Positions 20,655 to 34,112 are shown, numbered from the stretch's first letter. The stretch is 64,000 nucleotides of DNA from Epiperipatus broadwayi (GCA_028023455.1 JAQFVV010012496.1:3472001-3536000); one strand, 5' to 3'. Numbers and translations: made by a program. The notes: a model not told the origin generated them from the letters alone.

Positions 20655-22165
20655 TACTTATGTAGTTTTCCTGCTGGAAAGCTTTCCACCTGTTTCATTT
20701 TAAATTATCCATTTTTGAGAGCTCCCAACACATAGTACAAACAAAATGCAGTAAGGAAAATAAAAATTAAATACGCTTAAGCAAACTATAACAAAGATGT
20801 GGATACATATCACATTTACTATTCTTAATTTTGAAAATATTCCATTAAACATACAAAAATCCAAAGGGTTGTAATTAAAAAAAATTTTAAATGTACATTC
20901 ACGATACCAACTGTAAACTAATTTCAGTGCACTCACAAATGATGTTTTGGAGCCTTCTAATTACGTTCCTTTCCAAACAGATAGGCACTTACAACATGTT
21001 CACACATGATACCCCATTGCATCTTTGTTCACACATAAAGTTTAATATTATGGCCACTATCACATACTTTTCAGATGGACACTATCCTACAATTTTGGAA
21101 ATATTCCACTGCATTTTGTTCCATCGATGAAAGATTCCAAATTTTAATCATATTTCAAAAAATGGGACGGCAAAAAAGAAATGTTAAAAAAAATCAGCAT
21201 ATGTTAACGAATGTCAACAAAAAAATAATGTTAATTTTGACCATGTGATATCTGTTTGCCTTGTGTTAACATTTGGACATTAGGTTGTGAATAGAATTTA
21301 TTAAAAAATGTATTCAAATTTTTAAAAATTATCATTCAATTTAGAATACATTTGCTAATATTTTTTAAAGTTAGCAAGCTATATATGTTAATTTTAAAAA
21401 ATTCAAAAACATTTTTTAAATAAATTTCATTCACAACATGACATCTGAAGGTTAATATGAGGTTATCAGATAACATGGTTAAAATTAATCTTTTTTTTTT
21501 TGTTGACGTTCATTAACCCATGCTGGGTTTTTTTTAATTTCTTTTTTGCCTTATCATTTAGGAAATATGATTAAAATCTAAACTCTTTCATTGACAAAAC
21601 AAGATGCAGTGTAATATTTTCAAAATTACAGGATAGTACCCACCTGAATAGTATGGGATATTGGTCATGTTATTACACTTTGTGTGAATGGAGACACAAT
21701 GGTGGTGATGTGCACAAACATGTTCTAAGTGCTATTTGGAAAGAAAGCTCCAAAACATTGCTTGTAAGTGCACTGAGATTAGCTTACAGCTGATAAAGTG
21801 ACTTTACATTAAACAAATTTTTAATTACAACCCTTTGGAATTTTGTATGTTTCGGTGGAATATTTTCAAAATTATGGGACTGTAAAAGTGATGTCTGTCC
21901 GCATCTTTGTTACAGTTTGCTTAATCGTGTTTTATTTTTATTTTCTTTACCACATTTACATTAAAAGTTTTTAATTTGACACTTTGGGTTTTTAAGTTTC
22001 TTTATCATTTTAATAAATAAAAAAAATGTAAATATTGAATATGTTAATTTAGAGTCAGCCATATTGTTTTCTCATGTGTTGGAAGCCCCTGAAAATGTAT
22101 AATTTAAAATAAAATGGATGGCAAGCTTTCCATCAGGCAAACTCTGCAAATACCCAAAATCTATT
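20655..22165. mobile_element. 1.5-kb palindromic (foldback) element
   Basis: Outer ends pair CCTGCTGGAAAGCTTTCCA.. with ..GGCAAGCTTTCCATCAGG. Arms of about 700 bp stay alignable throughout: ACAAAGATGTGGATA/CGCATCTTTGTTACAG, TTCCATTAAACATACAAAA/TTTTGTATGTTTCGGTGGA, AACATGTTCACAC/GTGCACAAACATGTTC, TTATCATTTAGGAAATATGA with its partner near 21150. The centre is near 21390. Arms differ by perhaps 15-20% by eye. The open frames at 20700-21130 are palindrome by-products. Could be a foldback DNA transposon or a fixed inverted duplication. Confidence 0.65.
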
Positions 22166-22780
22166 TGATAATTTATTTTTAATGTATAAATTCCAATAAT
22201 ACATATTAAAATTTAAATAATAAAGCTATTGGATAGTAAAATTTATCTCTATTTGAAGGTAATTATATATAATTATTTTTTAATATCAAGGACCAAATAT
22301 CAATCATATGACAATTTGATAAATCTTTTTGATATTTAGCAAAATTTAGAGTAATGCATCACTTAAAATGTTTACTCTATACATTAAGTTGTTGACAAAG
22401 GCACATTATTTAATTAAATATCAGAATATTATAAGCAGTAAACATCTGATCATCATCAGCAGTAATCTGCAATCTTTTGACTCAAATTTATTCAACGTTT
22501 CATTTCTAGCACTTTTTCGTCAACTTTAATGAGTCCTACATCCTGAAAAACATTAGTTTTAAAATAAAATTATATTTCCCTCATTAAAGAAAATGCAGTA
22601 TTTCTTCTATTGGATCCTGATTTAATAATTCTTCTCTTATTTAAAAAAATAAATAATTAACCATTCTCAAATTGACAATAAAACTTGATTTTAAAAAATA
22701 CAACTAATTATGACACTAATTAGTGTCACCAATAAAATAATTCTGAGGCAACTTTTTTTATAAATCCCAGTTACATTCAG
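22165..22780. other. No recognised feature
   Basis: AT-rich; nothing recognised. Confidence 0.35.
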
Positions 22781-22784
22781 ATAT

Positions 22785-23285
22785 TTAGATATTTGATTAA
22801 TGTAAATAATCTAGAATTATTTTTTTTTACTAAATTGTAATTCTGATACAAAGGTAATCATCCTTCACACAAACACTGTACTTTCATATTCAGTTAGCAA
22901 TGTTAAATACTAGTAAACTCTCAATCCAAATCTCAGGATAAAGACTTTTGAAAGATAAGAACAGCCATCTTATCTTTTGTACCTACATCCAATTATATAG
23001 GCCAATCTTAAGCATCTTGGACTAAGAGCTTGAATATATTACATTATGCCCTTTGCTTCCATTTCTATTTTATTACATATTAACACTTTCAAAATCCTGA
23101 AATTTACTACACGTTATTAATAAAAGATGCTATACTTTAATGTAAATAGTCTAGAAATCTTTTATTAGTGCAGTGTCCAACTGTAATTTTGATATGAAAA
23201 GTAATCATCCTTCACACAAGTGCCAATACTGTAATATTCAATTAACATCATTAATTGAATATTAAAGTATGGTACTTCAGTGAAG
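22785..23285. repeat. Family L tandem repeat, period about 340 bp
   Basis: TGTAAATA(A/G)TCTAGAA with AAGTAATCATCCTTCACACAA recurs at 22801 and 23141. The unit also has AGATAAGAACAGCCATCTTA and CAATCTTAAGCATCTTGGAC, shared with the second L array at 51640-52065 and a fragment at 54240-54350. No hammerhead core found. Confidence 0.55.
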
Positions 23286-23621
23286 GATAATTAACTATTT
23301 ATTAGACTTATAAAATATTAATAAAAATTATTTTTGATAGAATTCGTAGTATTCTAATTTAGATAAGCATTAGAAATGCTAATGATAACAATCGATGTTG
23401 AAGTGATAAAATAAAAAAACTAATATTGCATGTTACTTTATTATATCTAATCTTTATTCATATGTGTTATATATATATATTGTATCGCTGGAGAATATAT
23501 GTTTAAAAAAAACATATATTTTGCATTGCATATGTAATCATTTAAAAATAAATGATCAAATCAATTTTTAAAAAGAAGATAGAATAGTAAAATAGAAAGA
23601 AAATTATAATGTTTCTAAAGA

Positions 23622-23725
23622 GTTTTTTTCTCATGTGTCATAGCATCAGCCGGGAAGTGAACTCGCTAACCCAGCAACTGCTTGTAAAGTGGCTGTTGCT
23701 GACCTCTCGACCACCAATGCTTGAC
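23622..23725 (-). mobile_element. tRNA-Gly-derived SINE
   Basis: Minus strand head GTCAAGCATTGGTGGTCGAG, B-box region GAGTTCACTTCCCGGC, tail ATGACACATGAGAAAAAAA. A 61-codon frame across it is a by-product. Confidence 0.75.
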
Positions 23726-23729
23726 AAGT

Positions 23730-25455
23730 ATTTTTCCCCTAAGAAGTGCAAAACTTTCAAAAAGGTAAAGTATTGCATTACCTTTTTCTTTTAAAAATAA
23801 AAAAAAGTTTTAGAATTAAAGAGTGAAGGGGGAGGGGGAAATAATTCTCAGTAAAAGTCAAAACTAGCTCTTCCTTTTAATAAATTTTTTTAAAATATAT
23901 ATATATGGATAAAAAAAAAATAATAATGAATAAATGTAAAAATAAAATCAGACTAAAAATATAATTTGTAAAAAAAAAAGAAAATTTTTAAAATTGCAAT
24001 TCATTAAACATTACTTGACTAATAAAAGAAAAGATAACTCCCACTTGAACTAATTAAAAAAAAAGGAAACTCACATCCATTATCTTATCAAGAAAGGTAG
24101 ATTAATCTCAAAATGAGATTAGATAATCTAACGATGCAAAAATTAATTCTAATGAGACAGTAGATGAATCTGGATGGAGAATTAAAATAAGAGATATAAA
24201 ATTAATTAAACTTGATCTGAAGATGATAAAGAGAAAACAATGAGAAGGAAAAATATAAAAGACAGAAGTGACAAGAAATAATTAATTTTCACTCAGATTG
24301 TTATTCAGTTGTAGTCAAATTATTATTCAACACTGCTGTATTACTATTAAAAAAATTAAAGAAGAAAAGATAGCCAGAAAAACTATCCATATTTCCAGTG
24401 TGTGTTCATTGAACTATCTTCACCAATGGCCGACCTAGCAACATGCAGTGCTAAAGAACACTAGTGTTTGTCTAGCCTTTGATTCTGAATCCTCAGTACC
24501 ACCAGATGTTCTCCACCTGGAATCAATGCTTGCCTTGTGACCTGTGAACTGGAATAATCTCTCTCCCCCCTCATTGTAAAGTTGAAGAATAGGAAAGAAG
24601 TCAAAAACCATCGATGGAAATCAAAGGCTAACTGATTGATAGTTAAGAAGGAAACAAGCAAGGAACTGAATCCATGAAAGTATAACATGTTATTCTAAAT
24701 CCTAGATAAATATAATTCTTTTTCTCCCATTATAACTATCTACATATATATGTTAATGAAAAATACTTTAATGAACTCTCATAGTTCCAGCCAATGTAAT
24801 CTCTAATATTGCATATGTAAAATTTTATTATATTGTGTTATATTATGTGTGTGTGTGTAAAAATAAATATTTGATTGTTTAATTGTTGTTTGATTGATTC
24901 TCTCTCTTAGAACTGTGTCACTAGTATGTTGAGTGATAAATAACTATAAGTGTTGGGCAAGTGTGCCAAAGATTCCCCCCTCACAATTGATAAAAGTAGC
25001 TAGCTTGGGATATGTCAAGCACTGGATTGTGCACCTTAGCATGTTGACTATATAACCTGTGGTTAGCTGGTGCCTGAGGTTAATCATCAAAACAAATAAA
25101 GTGCTTTGGATGACAGAGGTTTGAATCTAACAGTCAAGAAGTGCTATAACCTGGAAATGTGATCATAGGTTATATTTTGTATAGCCTCAGTCTAGTTATA
25201 GGTACCATTGATGTTTCATATATTTGTGGTATTCTACTTCTCTGCTTGAAGGGCCAGTCTGTTGCCATAGTGAAAAGTGCAGCCTGAGTTAAAATCCAAG
25301 ATTTAAAGAATATGATCAGAATGATTTTCTCTGACCCAGTTCAATATATATATAAGAAGTTGTACGGCATTTCAATATGAGTGGGTTGAATATACATTCC
25401 AAGAATTTTTAGTTTTTGACTGGACCTCTACCACAAAGTCAAAATACACAGGACA
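23730..25455. other. No recognised gene; short TG repeat
   Basis: A TG run lies near 24848-24858. About 24370-24700 and 24950-25260 are less AT-rich than their surroundings but show no recognisable protein, RNA or repeat. Confidence 0.4.
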
Positions 25456-25461
25456 ACCTAT

Positions 25462-26546
25462 ATATATATTAAAAGATGATTGCCTTGACAACAGTTTGAG
25501 ATTGTTGATTGATATTGGTATTGGGATTGTCTAAGTCTTGACTGGTTTTTTTAATGATATATATATTATGATAAATATTTACTACATTGCATATATATTA
25601 TTAATTTAAATTATATATTTTATCTTGTTTACAAAATATTATGATCTTATACTTTTTAGTGCATAAAAAAATGTTTCAAATCCATCTTTCATATTACAGT
25701 TACAATGCTTATTTGATTAAAATTAATCAGTCTTAAAGTTTCAATTGACCAGAAATATTTTTCAGAGCTAACTAATATCAATACCAACCTCCTCCTTATT
25801 ATTCAGTTTTTCTAATAATGAGGAGGTGGGAATTGATATTAATTAGCTCTGAAAAAGATTGTTAATTAATCATAACTGTAAGCTTGACTAATTTTAATAA
25901 AATAAACATTGTGGCAGTAATATGAAAGGTGGATTTATTTAATTTTTTATAATTTTATGAATGCATTAAGAAATATAAGTTGATAATACTTTGTAAAAAA
26001 GATAAAATATATAATTTAAATTAATAATATATATATATGTGCAATATAGTAAATATTTGTCATAATATATATATACCATCATTAAAACACAATCAATACT
26101 TAGACCAGAGGTCCCCAACCCTATGCCCACGGGCACCATGATGCCCGCAGACCATTTTACGTGTGCCCGCCGCTATCCAAACACGATAAAAAATTATTTA
26201 TCTGATACAAATAAATTTAATTTTTAAAATTTCTTATAAATTATTGTATTATATTGTAATCAAATTGTAGGGCATACTACACCTTTAGCGTAAAAATATA
26301 AACATTAATTATATGTTAAAATTTTATTTTTGAAATAAATATTTTTTTGTACATTATGTGTATTATTAACAATATCCAACTATAAATTTACATTGAAAAA
26401 ATAAATGGTGCCCGCCACCTGGCTGGTATTATAGAATGTGCTCTTAAGTGCAAAAAAGTTGGGGACCCCTGACATAGACAATCCTAATATCAATAACAAT
26501 CAACAATCTCAAACTGTTGTCAAGGCAACCTTTTTATACCAATATA
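25462..26546. mobile_element. Family E palindrome, about 345-bp arms, split by a hAT MITE
   Basis: Left arm 25462-25806 and right arm 25810-26546 are reverse complements (centre CTCCTTATTATTCAG..CTAATAATGAGGAGG). The outer ends TGCCTTGACAACAGTTTGAG and CTCAAACTGTTGTCAAGGCA match. The right arm is longer only because of the insertion at 26106-26471. The outer 100 bp are the same as in the E copies at 52530-54235 and 57570-57920. Confidence 0.75.
26106..26471. mobile_element. hAT-type MITE with 8-bp TSD
   Basis: Terminal inverted repeats CAGAGGTCCCCAAC and GTTGGGGACCCCTG, flanked by ACTTAGAC (26098-26105) and ACATAGAC (26472-26479), an 8-bp target duplication with one change, the length typical of hAT transposons. 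366 bp, no transposase. The terminal motif CAGGGGTCCCCAAC is common in animal hAT elements. Confidence 0.85.
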
Positions 26547-27470
26547 TATTGTGCCCTTTTCTATAGGCCAGCAATAGTCCATCTCAGTCAATTATAAAAA
26601 TTTTAAATTTTAGAATATGTTATTTTAATATGTTAATTATAGTTTGTCAATTATAATATAAAGTACAATTTGAAGCTAAAGAAAATACGTAGTATATAAA
26701 ATTATAACGAATCATTTAAAAATAGTTAAATAAAGCTTAAAATATTGTTTCATATGGTTGTAAAAGCTGGCCATATTAAATAACACAGCTATAAATATTA
26801 AAAGTATATTTAATAAATTCGATTTTAATAGTTTAAAACTGATAAGTTAATAAATACAGTGTTTAAATTTATAATCATATTTAATAGTCAAAATTAATAT
26901 AATATATTTTAAAAATAAACTTTATGATGGTGAGAATTGTATTTAATTCTATATTTTCTAAATTGTTCTTCCAAATTTTATAATTATATTATTAAATATA
27001 ATAAATGTATCAATTTTATTAGTCTAGGCAGAGAAATAGATTGAAAATTGTCTGTCAAAGTTATTAATCATGTGACTTGTATACTTCATACTTTCACACA
27101 CATGGTTGTTTGTATTTAAAGTAACAAAGTTTAAAATATTTTAAAAGTTATATTATAGAATTGGATGGAATTATCACCTAGCATAACGTAAATATTAAAT
27201 TAACTATCGTATGTAATGTTTTAAATAATGTAATAAAGACTAATACAGTTAATAAAAAAATTAAATATTTTGTTTAAATAAAAATAGATAAATGGAATAG
27301 GTTATTAAAATTATTTTAAAAGTTATTTTAAATGATTAAATAATTTTGATAAAGTAATATTTTAAATAATATTTTAAGTTCATTACGTCATAATTTTTTA
27401 TTTTCAAATATAATTCTGCTATAAACTGAAAATATGTAAATTTGTTCTCAAGTTAAAGTAAGAATCAACC
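26546..27470. other. AT-rich, no recognised feature
   Basis: No repeat family recognised; very low GC. Confidence 0.35.
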
Positions 27471-30345
27471 AATCAAATGAGGTATTCTTACAGACTATAA
27501 ATATGAATTGCACAGGGGTATCAGAGGAGATTAATAATGTATTGAAACCAGAGAAAGGTAAATTATAGCTATCAAAGAGATAGTATTTTTAAATTTTTAT
27601 TTTAGTCAATTTTTTAGTACTTTCTTATAACTTTATCTGCAAAAAAAAAAAAACTAATTGATAATTTTAAAGTATTTTGCAAAAGAGAGTTTAAAAAAAA
27701 AAAAAAATTTAGAAACTTCGTGGAAATGATTTTCTAGTTTTTTAAAAGTTACTTGCCAGGAGTATTTTATCTGAAGTTTAACCTAAACTACACAATAAAA
27801 ATGGATATACTACGAATTAAAATATGTTTAAATTATAATACAGCTTTATTTATGCTCAACCGGAGGATTATTCTAACTCATATAAAAATAACTTGGGCAT
27901 TATGCTGGAAGCTTAAACAGAAAACTATTTGCCATCTAAAAAAATTTGTGACGCATTATTTATAAGCTTATCCAGGAGTTTTTTTTTTTTAAAAAAGAAT
28001 AAGATATTTATATCATATGAGTTATCATAAAATATAATGAAAGAAATAGAAAACCTATATAAAAAAAATGAACATATAGTAGATAAATAAAGGATGGATC
28101 CATGAAAATACAGATATTGTGTAAAAGTTTACCGGATAACTTAAGTTAAATTGAACAGAGTGATGCATCAGAGAATATTGAATAAACTTCATGGGAATAA
28201 TTCTTTAATATTACAGTTTAATAATTTTCATTCTGAATAGTAAAGACTCAGGATTATTTTCTATAAATTTTACTAAATGGATTAATAATTATTTTTATTT
28301 TTAAAACTTTAACGCGCTTGGAGGAGAACATTTTAAAACTCTAGAGAAAATAAACATTTTGGACTTATCAGGAACTATTGTCAAGAAAATATGTAATTAT
28401 AGTTTTGATTCCTTTTATTTTTATTAACCTAGTTTAAATCTAAATTTTTTTTTTATAAGATTAGGAAAACATAAAACATTAATTTGTTGATGATATAAAA
28501 TTTTATAATGGAATAATCTAATAATTTAGATAAGAATATATTTTAAAATAAAGTGTATGAATGTATATTTCTTTATGTTTGCAATGATCGGTATCTAGTG
28601 GATGAAGAAGCCTACTGAATATGATGACCAGATAAAGGTTATTTTGGTAATAGTAATAATTATTAATAATTTATAATGTATATTTTTGTTTTCTTTAGAT
28701 CATCTATGAATCGTAAGAATGAAGTGTAAAAGTTTTAATTATATGTAATGCATTTCATACAACATTTTAAAAACATTATGAGATAGGATTGATTTGAAAA
28801 TATGCATACAATGATTTTTTTTTATATTAGTGATATAATCCAACATAATAACAAATAATTATGTGATTCTTTTAAAATTTTCATGTTAGGATATTCAAAT
28901 ATTGTCTGATTATATTATATATGATTAAGCATACAGAATGCTGAAGTGGACAGACTTTTCTTATGGAACAGCTAGATTGTTTTAAAATTATCAGTGAATT
29001 TTATTTATTGTTTTGTAAATGCAGATAGTTATTTATCGATGTAAGATGTAGAAAAATCTTGAGAAATAATGTTGAGATAGTGGCTTGGAAGTACTATAGT
29101 TAGCAGGAAACCAAGATGATGTATTTTTTAAAAAAAATAAGATATGATAAGGAATAGAAATAATATTTAGTCTTTATGTGGTTATCAGCATAGTTAACAA
29201 AGCCCTATGACTGATACACATTTTATTTGGACAGTGTTTTATATGTCTTTAAATATTTGATGTTTTAAATAAAGCTGAAGAAGTAGCTTTAACATCGTTC
29301 ATGTATTAGAGGTTATTAGACAGGTAAAGGTCATACCTCTTTGCACTGTGCCATGATTTTTTGGGATATATTAAGAGTGATACTCTAGCTTTCTTCCTTA
29401 AATCCTATACATCTGTTTCGTTATCTTTATTTCATGTAACTGCATCGTTCAGTAAGATATTTTGAAAAGAAATGATAAATAATTTAGAACTTAGGTTATG
29501 CTATTGTTTTGTATAAGATTGGTTTATTTGCTTAGAAGGAATAGAATTTATAACTTGAAATTGAAGGTCCAAAGTATCCTAAGGAAAGGAAAGAATCATA
29601 GAATATATTTTGAATTTATTTTCGGAAATGAAATATAAATTTTTAAAATAGAGTATCTAAACAAGATATTTTCTTTAGAATGTTGATTATTTTTGAATGC
29701 TTTATTTTTTTTTTGAAGAAAAATAAGTATTGCATATTTTTAAAATACAATAGTACAATGTAAATTATATAAACAATATGCATAGTATAATTTTTTTGTT
29801 TATTGAATAACAGGAATATATTGATTATTACACTTATATCATACTAAAGTAAGGCTAAATAAGGATATATTATGATTAGTAAACATCGTGTGATAAAACA
29901 CTAAAATCTAATACTGGATTTTTGATGAATATTTTATGTAACATCTTTGACTTTGCAAGATGAAATTTTTTTTTAATATTTTGAGAAATCCATACTGATT
30001 ATAAAGTTAATTTTGTTTTTCTGTAGAATGTTTTCCTATGAATGTTTTTTTAAAAATAAGATAGTTTAATAATATTAAGGATGAAATATTTTGCTAATAA
30101 AATAAGTAAATATATTTTTAATAAGTTAACCATAATGAGAAACCAAATGGTAACATTTTTTATTTTTATTTTGTCTTAAGTATAAATAAAGATATAACTA
30201 AACTATAAATTATTTTTTATATAACTTAGTAGATAAAAATGTAAGAATAAAATAAGGATATCCATTGTATATAATGTACATAAATTGTTTATTTTATTTG
30301 TTGTTGTTAATAAACTTTGTTAAAATTTGTTTTTCAAAATTTTTG
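27460..30345 (+). other. Possible small multi-exon gene, product not recognised
   Basis: I do not recognise a product. Several signals point to plus-strand transcription. ACCAATCAAAT (about 27468) and CTATAAATAT (about 27496) look like CCAAT and TATA boxes. ATGAATTGCACAGGG (27503) opens an 18-codon frame (MNCTGVSEEINNVLKPEK) that runs into GAGAAAG|GTAAAT, a good donor. A frame at about 28313-28425 reads LGGEHFKTLEKINILDLSGT, resembling one leucine-rich repeat. TTTTGTTTTCTTTAG (28699) is a strong acceptor, and an AATAAA near 30308 is followed by a GT-rich stretch. The block has none of the repeat families seen elsewhere. Exon joins were not established; it could be a non-coding RNA or chance signals. 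Confidence 0.3.
27468..27510 (+). promoter_or_regulatory. CCAAT box and TATA box candidate
   Basis: ACCAATCAAAT followed about 20 bp later by CTATAAATATG, a normal spacing for a Pol II core promoter, directly ahead of the putative first exon. Confidence 0.35.
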
Positions 30346-31670
30346 TGTCTGGATTGTTTATTTCTCTACTTCACTGCATGAAATCACGTTATATTCGTAA
30401 CAATTGAAACAAAAATATAATTTTGCACAAAAAGATAAATAGAGAATTATTTAAGAATTTTAAATATTTTATTGGTATTCTTTTAATTAAATAATTATAA
30501 TTTTACATAAAATGTTTTATTGGTCATAAATCAGTTATCATAATAGTATACTGAATTATATGCTATCAGTTGCCACACATCCTTTGTCTATCAGATTATC
30601 ATATGCTACCACATATTCATTATATTATTACATGAAGGTAAAAGATTATATAAAATTATTTTATTATTTTATTATGGTAATAAAAATATAACGAAAAGAA
30701 AAGATATCCAGCAGTAGTTAAACAATGAAGAATATTATTATTATTATTTATTATTATTAGTTTCAGGGTAGTAGATTATGACATAAAATCCCTTCTCATA
30801 TTTTACTGCCGTATTTTAAATTAACTTAGAATAAACTTTATGAACCTGAGATTATTTTATTGAGCTAGATTATTACAAATAGAAGATTAAGACTTAATTA
30901 TTAGTTTAATCTTAGTGAGTAGAAGTTATTAAAGTCGTAAGAATACTACGAGTTTGTTATTTGAAATAGTAATAAAGGGGGGATAGTGTTCTTATGCCAT
31001 TGAGGTAGTATCCTGTGGGATATTGGCTCAATGTAATCTATCTTGTCACCTGTATTTTCACTTCAAGTCTCATGAAAATATTAAAATATTTATTTAATTT
31101 ATTTTATAAACTGAACCTTATTCGTATTTTAAATTTGAGCTAGTGAAACATTTTAATTTTAATGCTGAATATTTTATTTATTAATTATTAACTGAGCTAG
31201 AACCTGTTTTATTTCATATCATATATTATCTGGATGTGAAGATGCACAAGACAAGGTTAGAATATATATATAGCATTGTTGTGTGTATTTTGGCTTTGTT
31301 GTAGAGGTGTGCAAAAGTTAAAGATTCTTGGAATGAATGTTGAACCCACTTATATTGAAATGTCATATGATTTCTTAGATTAGAGATAATAAATATATAA
31401 TAGGGACAAAAAAGTAACAATAATGGCAACTCATTAAAAATATTAGACAAAAACAATGATTATTCTCTGAAATGCAGAATTCAAAATGATCAATATCTAT
31501 TATTCACAACATACGTGTATATATATCTTTAATTTCACAATAAAGACATATTTATGCATATGTATGTATGTGTGTGCATGCATGTCCACATACAAAGTTA
31601 CCTTCTTATGCATCTATGTACATAGGTGTACATGCATATACACACATGTATGCACAAACTAGTCAATAAA
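30345..31670. other. No recognised gene; alternating purine-pyrimidine tract
   Basis: 31548-31660 is rich in TATGTATGTGTGTGCATGCA-like words. ATT repeats occur near 30735-30760. Confidence 0.4.
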
Positions 31671-31671
31671 T

Positions 31672-31918
31672 CATCAAAATTATTCCAAATTCACAACTCA
31701 AGCAGACTAGCCAAAAAATAAACTTTAAAACATTGCCAATGGTTTCACTGCTACAAGCAGATTTCTCAAGTGTAAAGAATTACAAAATAACAATAAACTA
31801 AATATTACCCATAATTCCACTTACCTGAGTCTGCTTGTAGCAGAGAAACTATTGGTAATGTTTTAAAGTTTAATTTTTGGTTAGTTTGGTTGAGTTGTGA
31901 ATTTGGAATATTTTGAGT
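31672..31918. mobile_element. Family J foldback, short copy
   Basis: TCAAAATTATTCCAAATTC at the left and GAATTTGGAATATTTTGA at the right; inner arms AAGCAGATTTCTCAAGTG and GTCTGCTTGTAGCAGAGAAA. Arms shorter than in the 13005 copy. Confidence 0.7.
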
Positions 31919-31919
31919 G

Positions 31920-33225
31920 TATGTGTGTGTATGCATATATATAAAACTGCTTTACATAGCCAGTTGCAGGACAAAGACCTCTCAAAAATCTTATTCATAT
32001 TGGAATAATAAAAATAATAGTAGTAGATTCTAAACTTTTATGCTTTTTCCCCTTGGTTTTAATCTCCAGCTAAGAATAACGAGATACTCTTTATGGCATA
32101 GTGAAGGATTATGTGGATTGGCTATGGATTATCTACTTGTCAAAATTCTGAGCTTGCTTGTGAATCCTCACCTTCTACCTAGATTTGAATCCACAAGTCA
32201 CAGGCATCATAGGTGGCTACTTTAACTGCTGTAGACTAAAGCCTTTTCATACATATATATGATTTTTAAATCGATACATCCACACATCTTAAAAATGTAA
32301 AGGGTTTTCTCATTGTGTAATGTAGCCTTAAATTTGAAATTCTAAAATAAATTCTTAAAAGCCAGCAATGGTAAAACATCAGTAATGATGAGAAAATGTT
32401 TTTGCTTATGCAATTATAACCTATTTGCCCCTAAGTTAAGGAATTGACATGTATACTATAAATGTACGTAGTTTTTACATGTGCGCATGTTCAGTTTTCT
32501 TCACAAGGACTATCAAGGTAATAAAAAAATATGGTCAATGACGATTCTTGATTATTATTGGTAGCAGTTTTCCCACTGTGTTTTACCCTTTCATCACAAT
32601 TTATTCTAGCAAAACAAAATTTAAAAATAGGTCGTAAACTTTAATCTACTCTTTACGACATTAACGAAGATAATTTTCGACACTTTTTTTTTTTAAAGTC
32701 TTTTTTCATTCATTTAATTCAGAAGTGCATTTGACAAATTATTAGCAATAATGTTTTACACTCTCTAACATTTTTTTTTTTGTTCATTTCAAATGTGATT
32801 TGTCAATTTTACTAGCAAGTACTTAACCATTTTTATGTTTCTCTTATCTTTATTCTTTCATCCTAGATGCATTAATTTTTTTTAAAGGATCGTAGCATTT
32901 TTTATCACGACAAACTTTTAATAATTATTTAGAATTCCATGTTCTCTTCCATAATTGATGAAATATTCTGTCTCTACTACCGCTATTGTTTGTTTGTCAT
33001 CTTATTTATAATTAATGACAATTTTCTAATGGGGACAACCACACAGAAAGTAATAGAGAGAAAAAATGATCAATAATTCAATCGTTTTGTAGATATTTTT
33101 TATAACTCATGGTTTTTGTTACAATCTTATTTTCCTTTTAAATAACATTCTTTTTTTCCTCTAACAGAGTCACAATGTTGAAAAAAAATTGTATTTGAAT
33201 TTGTCCAATAAAATATGTACACAAT
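31920..33225. other. No recognised feature
   Basis: AT-rich. A 61-codon frame at 32040-32225 has no recognisable domain. Confidence 0.35.
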
Positions 33226-33227
33226 TT

Positions 33228-34000
33228 ATGTCACATGATCACCATTTCATATACTTACACAAGCTGCTAAAATAGTGGCAAACTGTCCTAGTCCTGGACT
33301 AGTTTCTCACTTGTGGCTTTCATCAGTGAGAAGCCTTGAATATGAGAGCACTGCACCTAGAATTTAGGATCTAATGCAACCCTTCAGCAGCCATCTTTTA
33401 CCTTATTAGCTAACTACAAAGCTTTGAGTCCAAAATGAAAACACAATAACGTTTTCAATTCAAGCTCATTAGCTTGTATAGTCATATAGATCTGAACTCA
33501 GTTCAGTATACATACTTTTTGGTGTCTTTGGTTCTTTAATAACCACAGTCACCATAGCTCTATTGAGCAGTATTGATATTAAACCACAAAACATCACATG
33601 ATCACTATTCTTTATGCTCACACAAGCTGTTTACACTAGTAGTGCAAGCCAGAGTAATCAATGGATGCATAAGGATTTGAGCATAAAATCCCTATCTAGT
33701 ACCTACTCCAATATCCCCAGACTAGATTCTAGCTTGTGGCTTTTATTAGTGAGGAGTCTTGGATCTGAGAGCACTGCACCTAGATTTTAGGATCTAATGC
33801 AACTCTTCAGCAGGCACCTTTTACCATTTTAGTTAACAATAAAGCTATGAGTCCAAATGAAAACACAATACTATTTTCAATGAGTTCAAATGAAAACACA
33901 ATACTGTTTTCAATCCAAGCTCATTTGCTTGTTTAGTCATATAGACCTGAACCCAGTGCAGTATCACACATTTTGATATCTTTGATTCTTTAATAACCAT
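33228..34000 (-). mobile_element. Family B tandem dimer, minus strand
   Basis: Two B units with equivalent ribozyme points at 33324 and 33748, a period of 424 bp. The first ribozyme keeps its core; the second is damaged (CTAATAA and GAAT). An internal 35-bp duplication repeats GAGTCCAAATGAAAACACAA near 33850 and 33882. Confidence 0.7.
33290..33345 (-). ncRNA. Family B hammerhead, core intact, 3' stem I lost
   Basis: CTGATGA (33326-33320), GAAAC (33306-33302), GTC (33299-33297) on the minus strand; sequence after the cleavage site (CAGGACTAGG) no longer matches family stem I. Confidence 0.5.
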
Positions 34001-34112
34001 AGTCACAATCATCCCATAGAGAAGTAGGCATTAGATAGGGATTTTATGCACAAACCTTCTTGCATTTGTCAATTACTATAGCTTGCACTGGTTGGCACTA
34101 CTATATTGAGAG
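34001..34112 (+). repeat. Family B fragment, inverted
   Basis: Right-arm piece with GCATTAGATAGGGATTTTATGC and TTGCACTGG, plus orientation, fused to the LINE fragment that follows. Confidence 0.55.

Noticed and set aside
22785-23285. CRISPR array
   Set aside because: Repeats are long, few and diverged, and the sequence is clearly eukaryotic.
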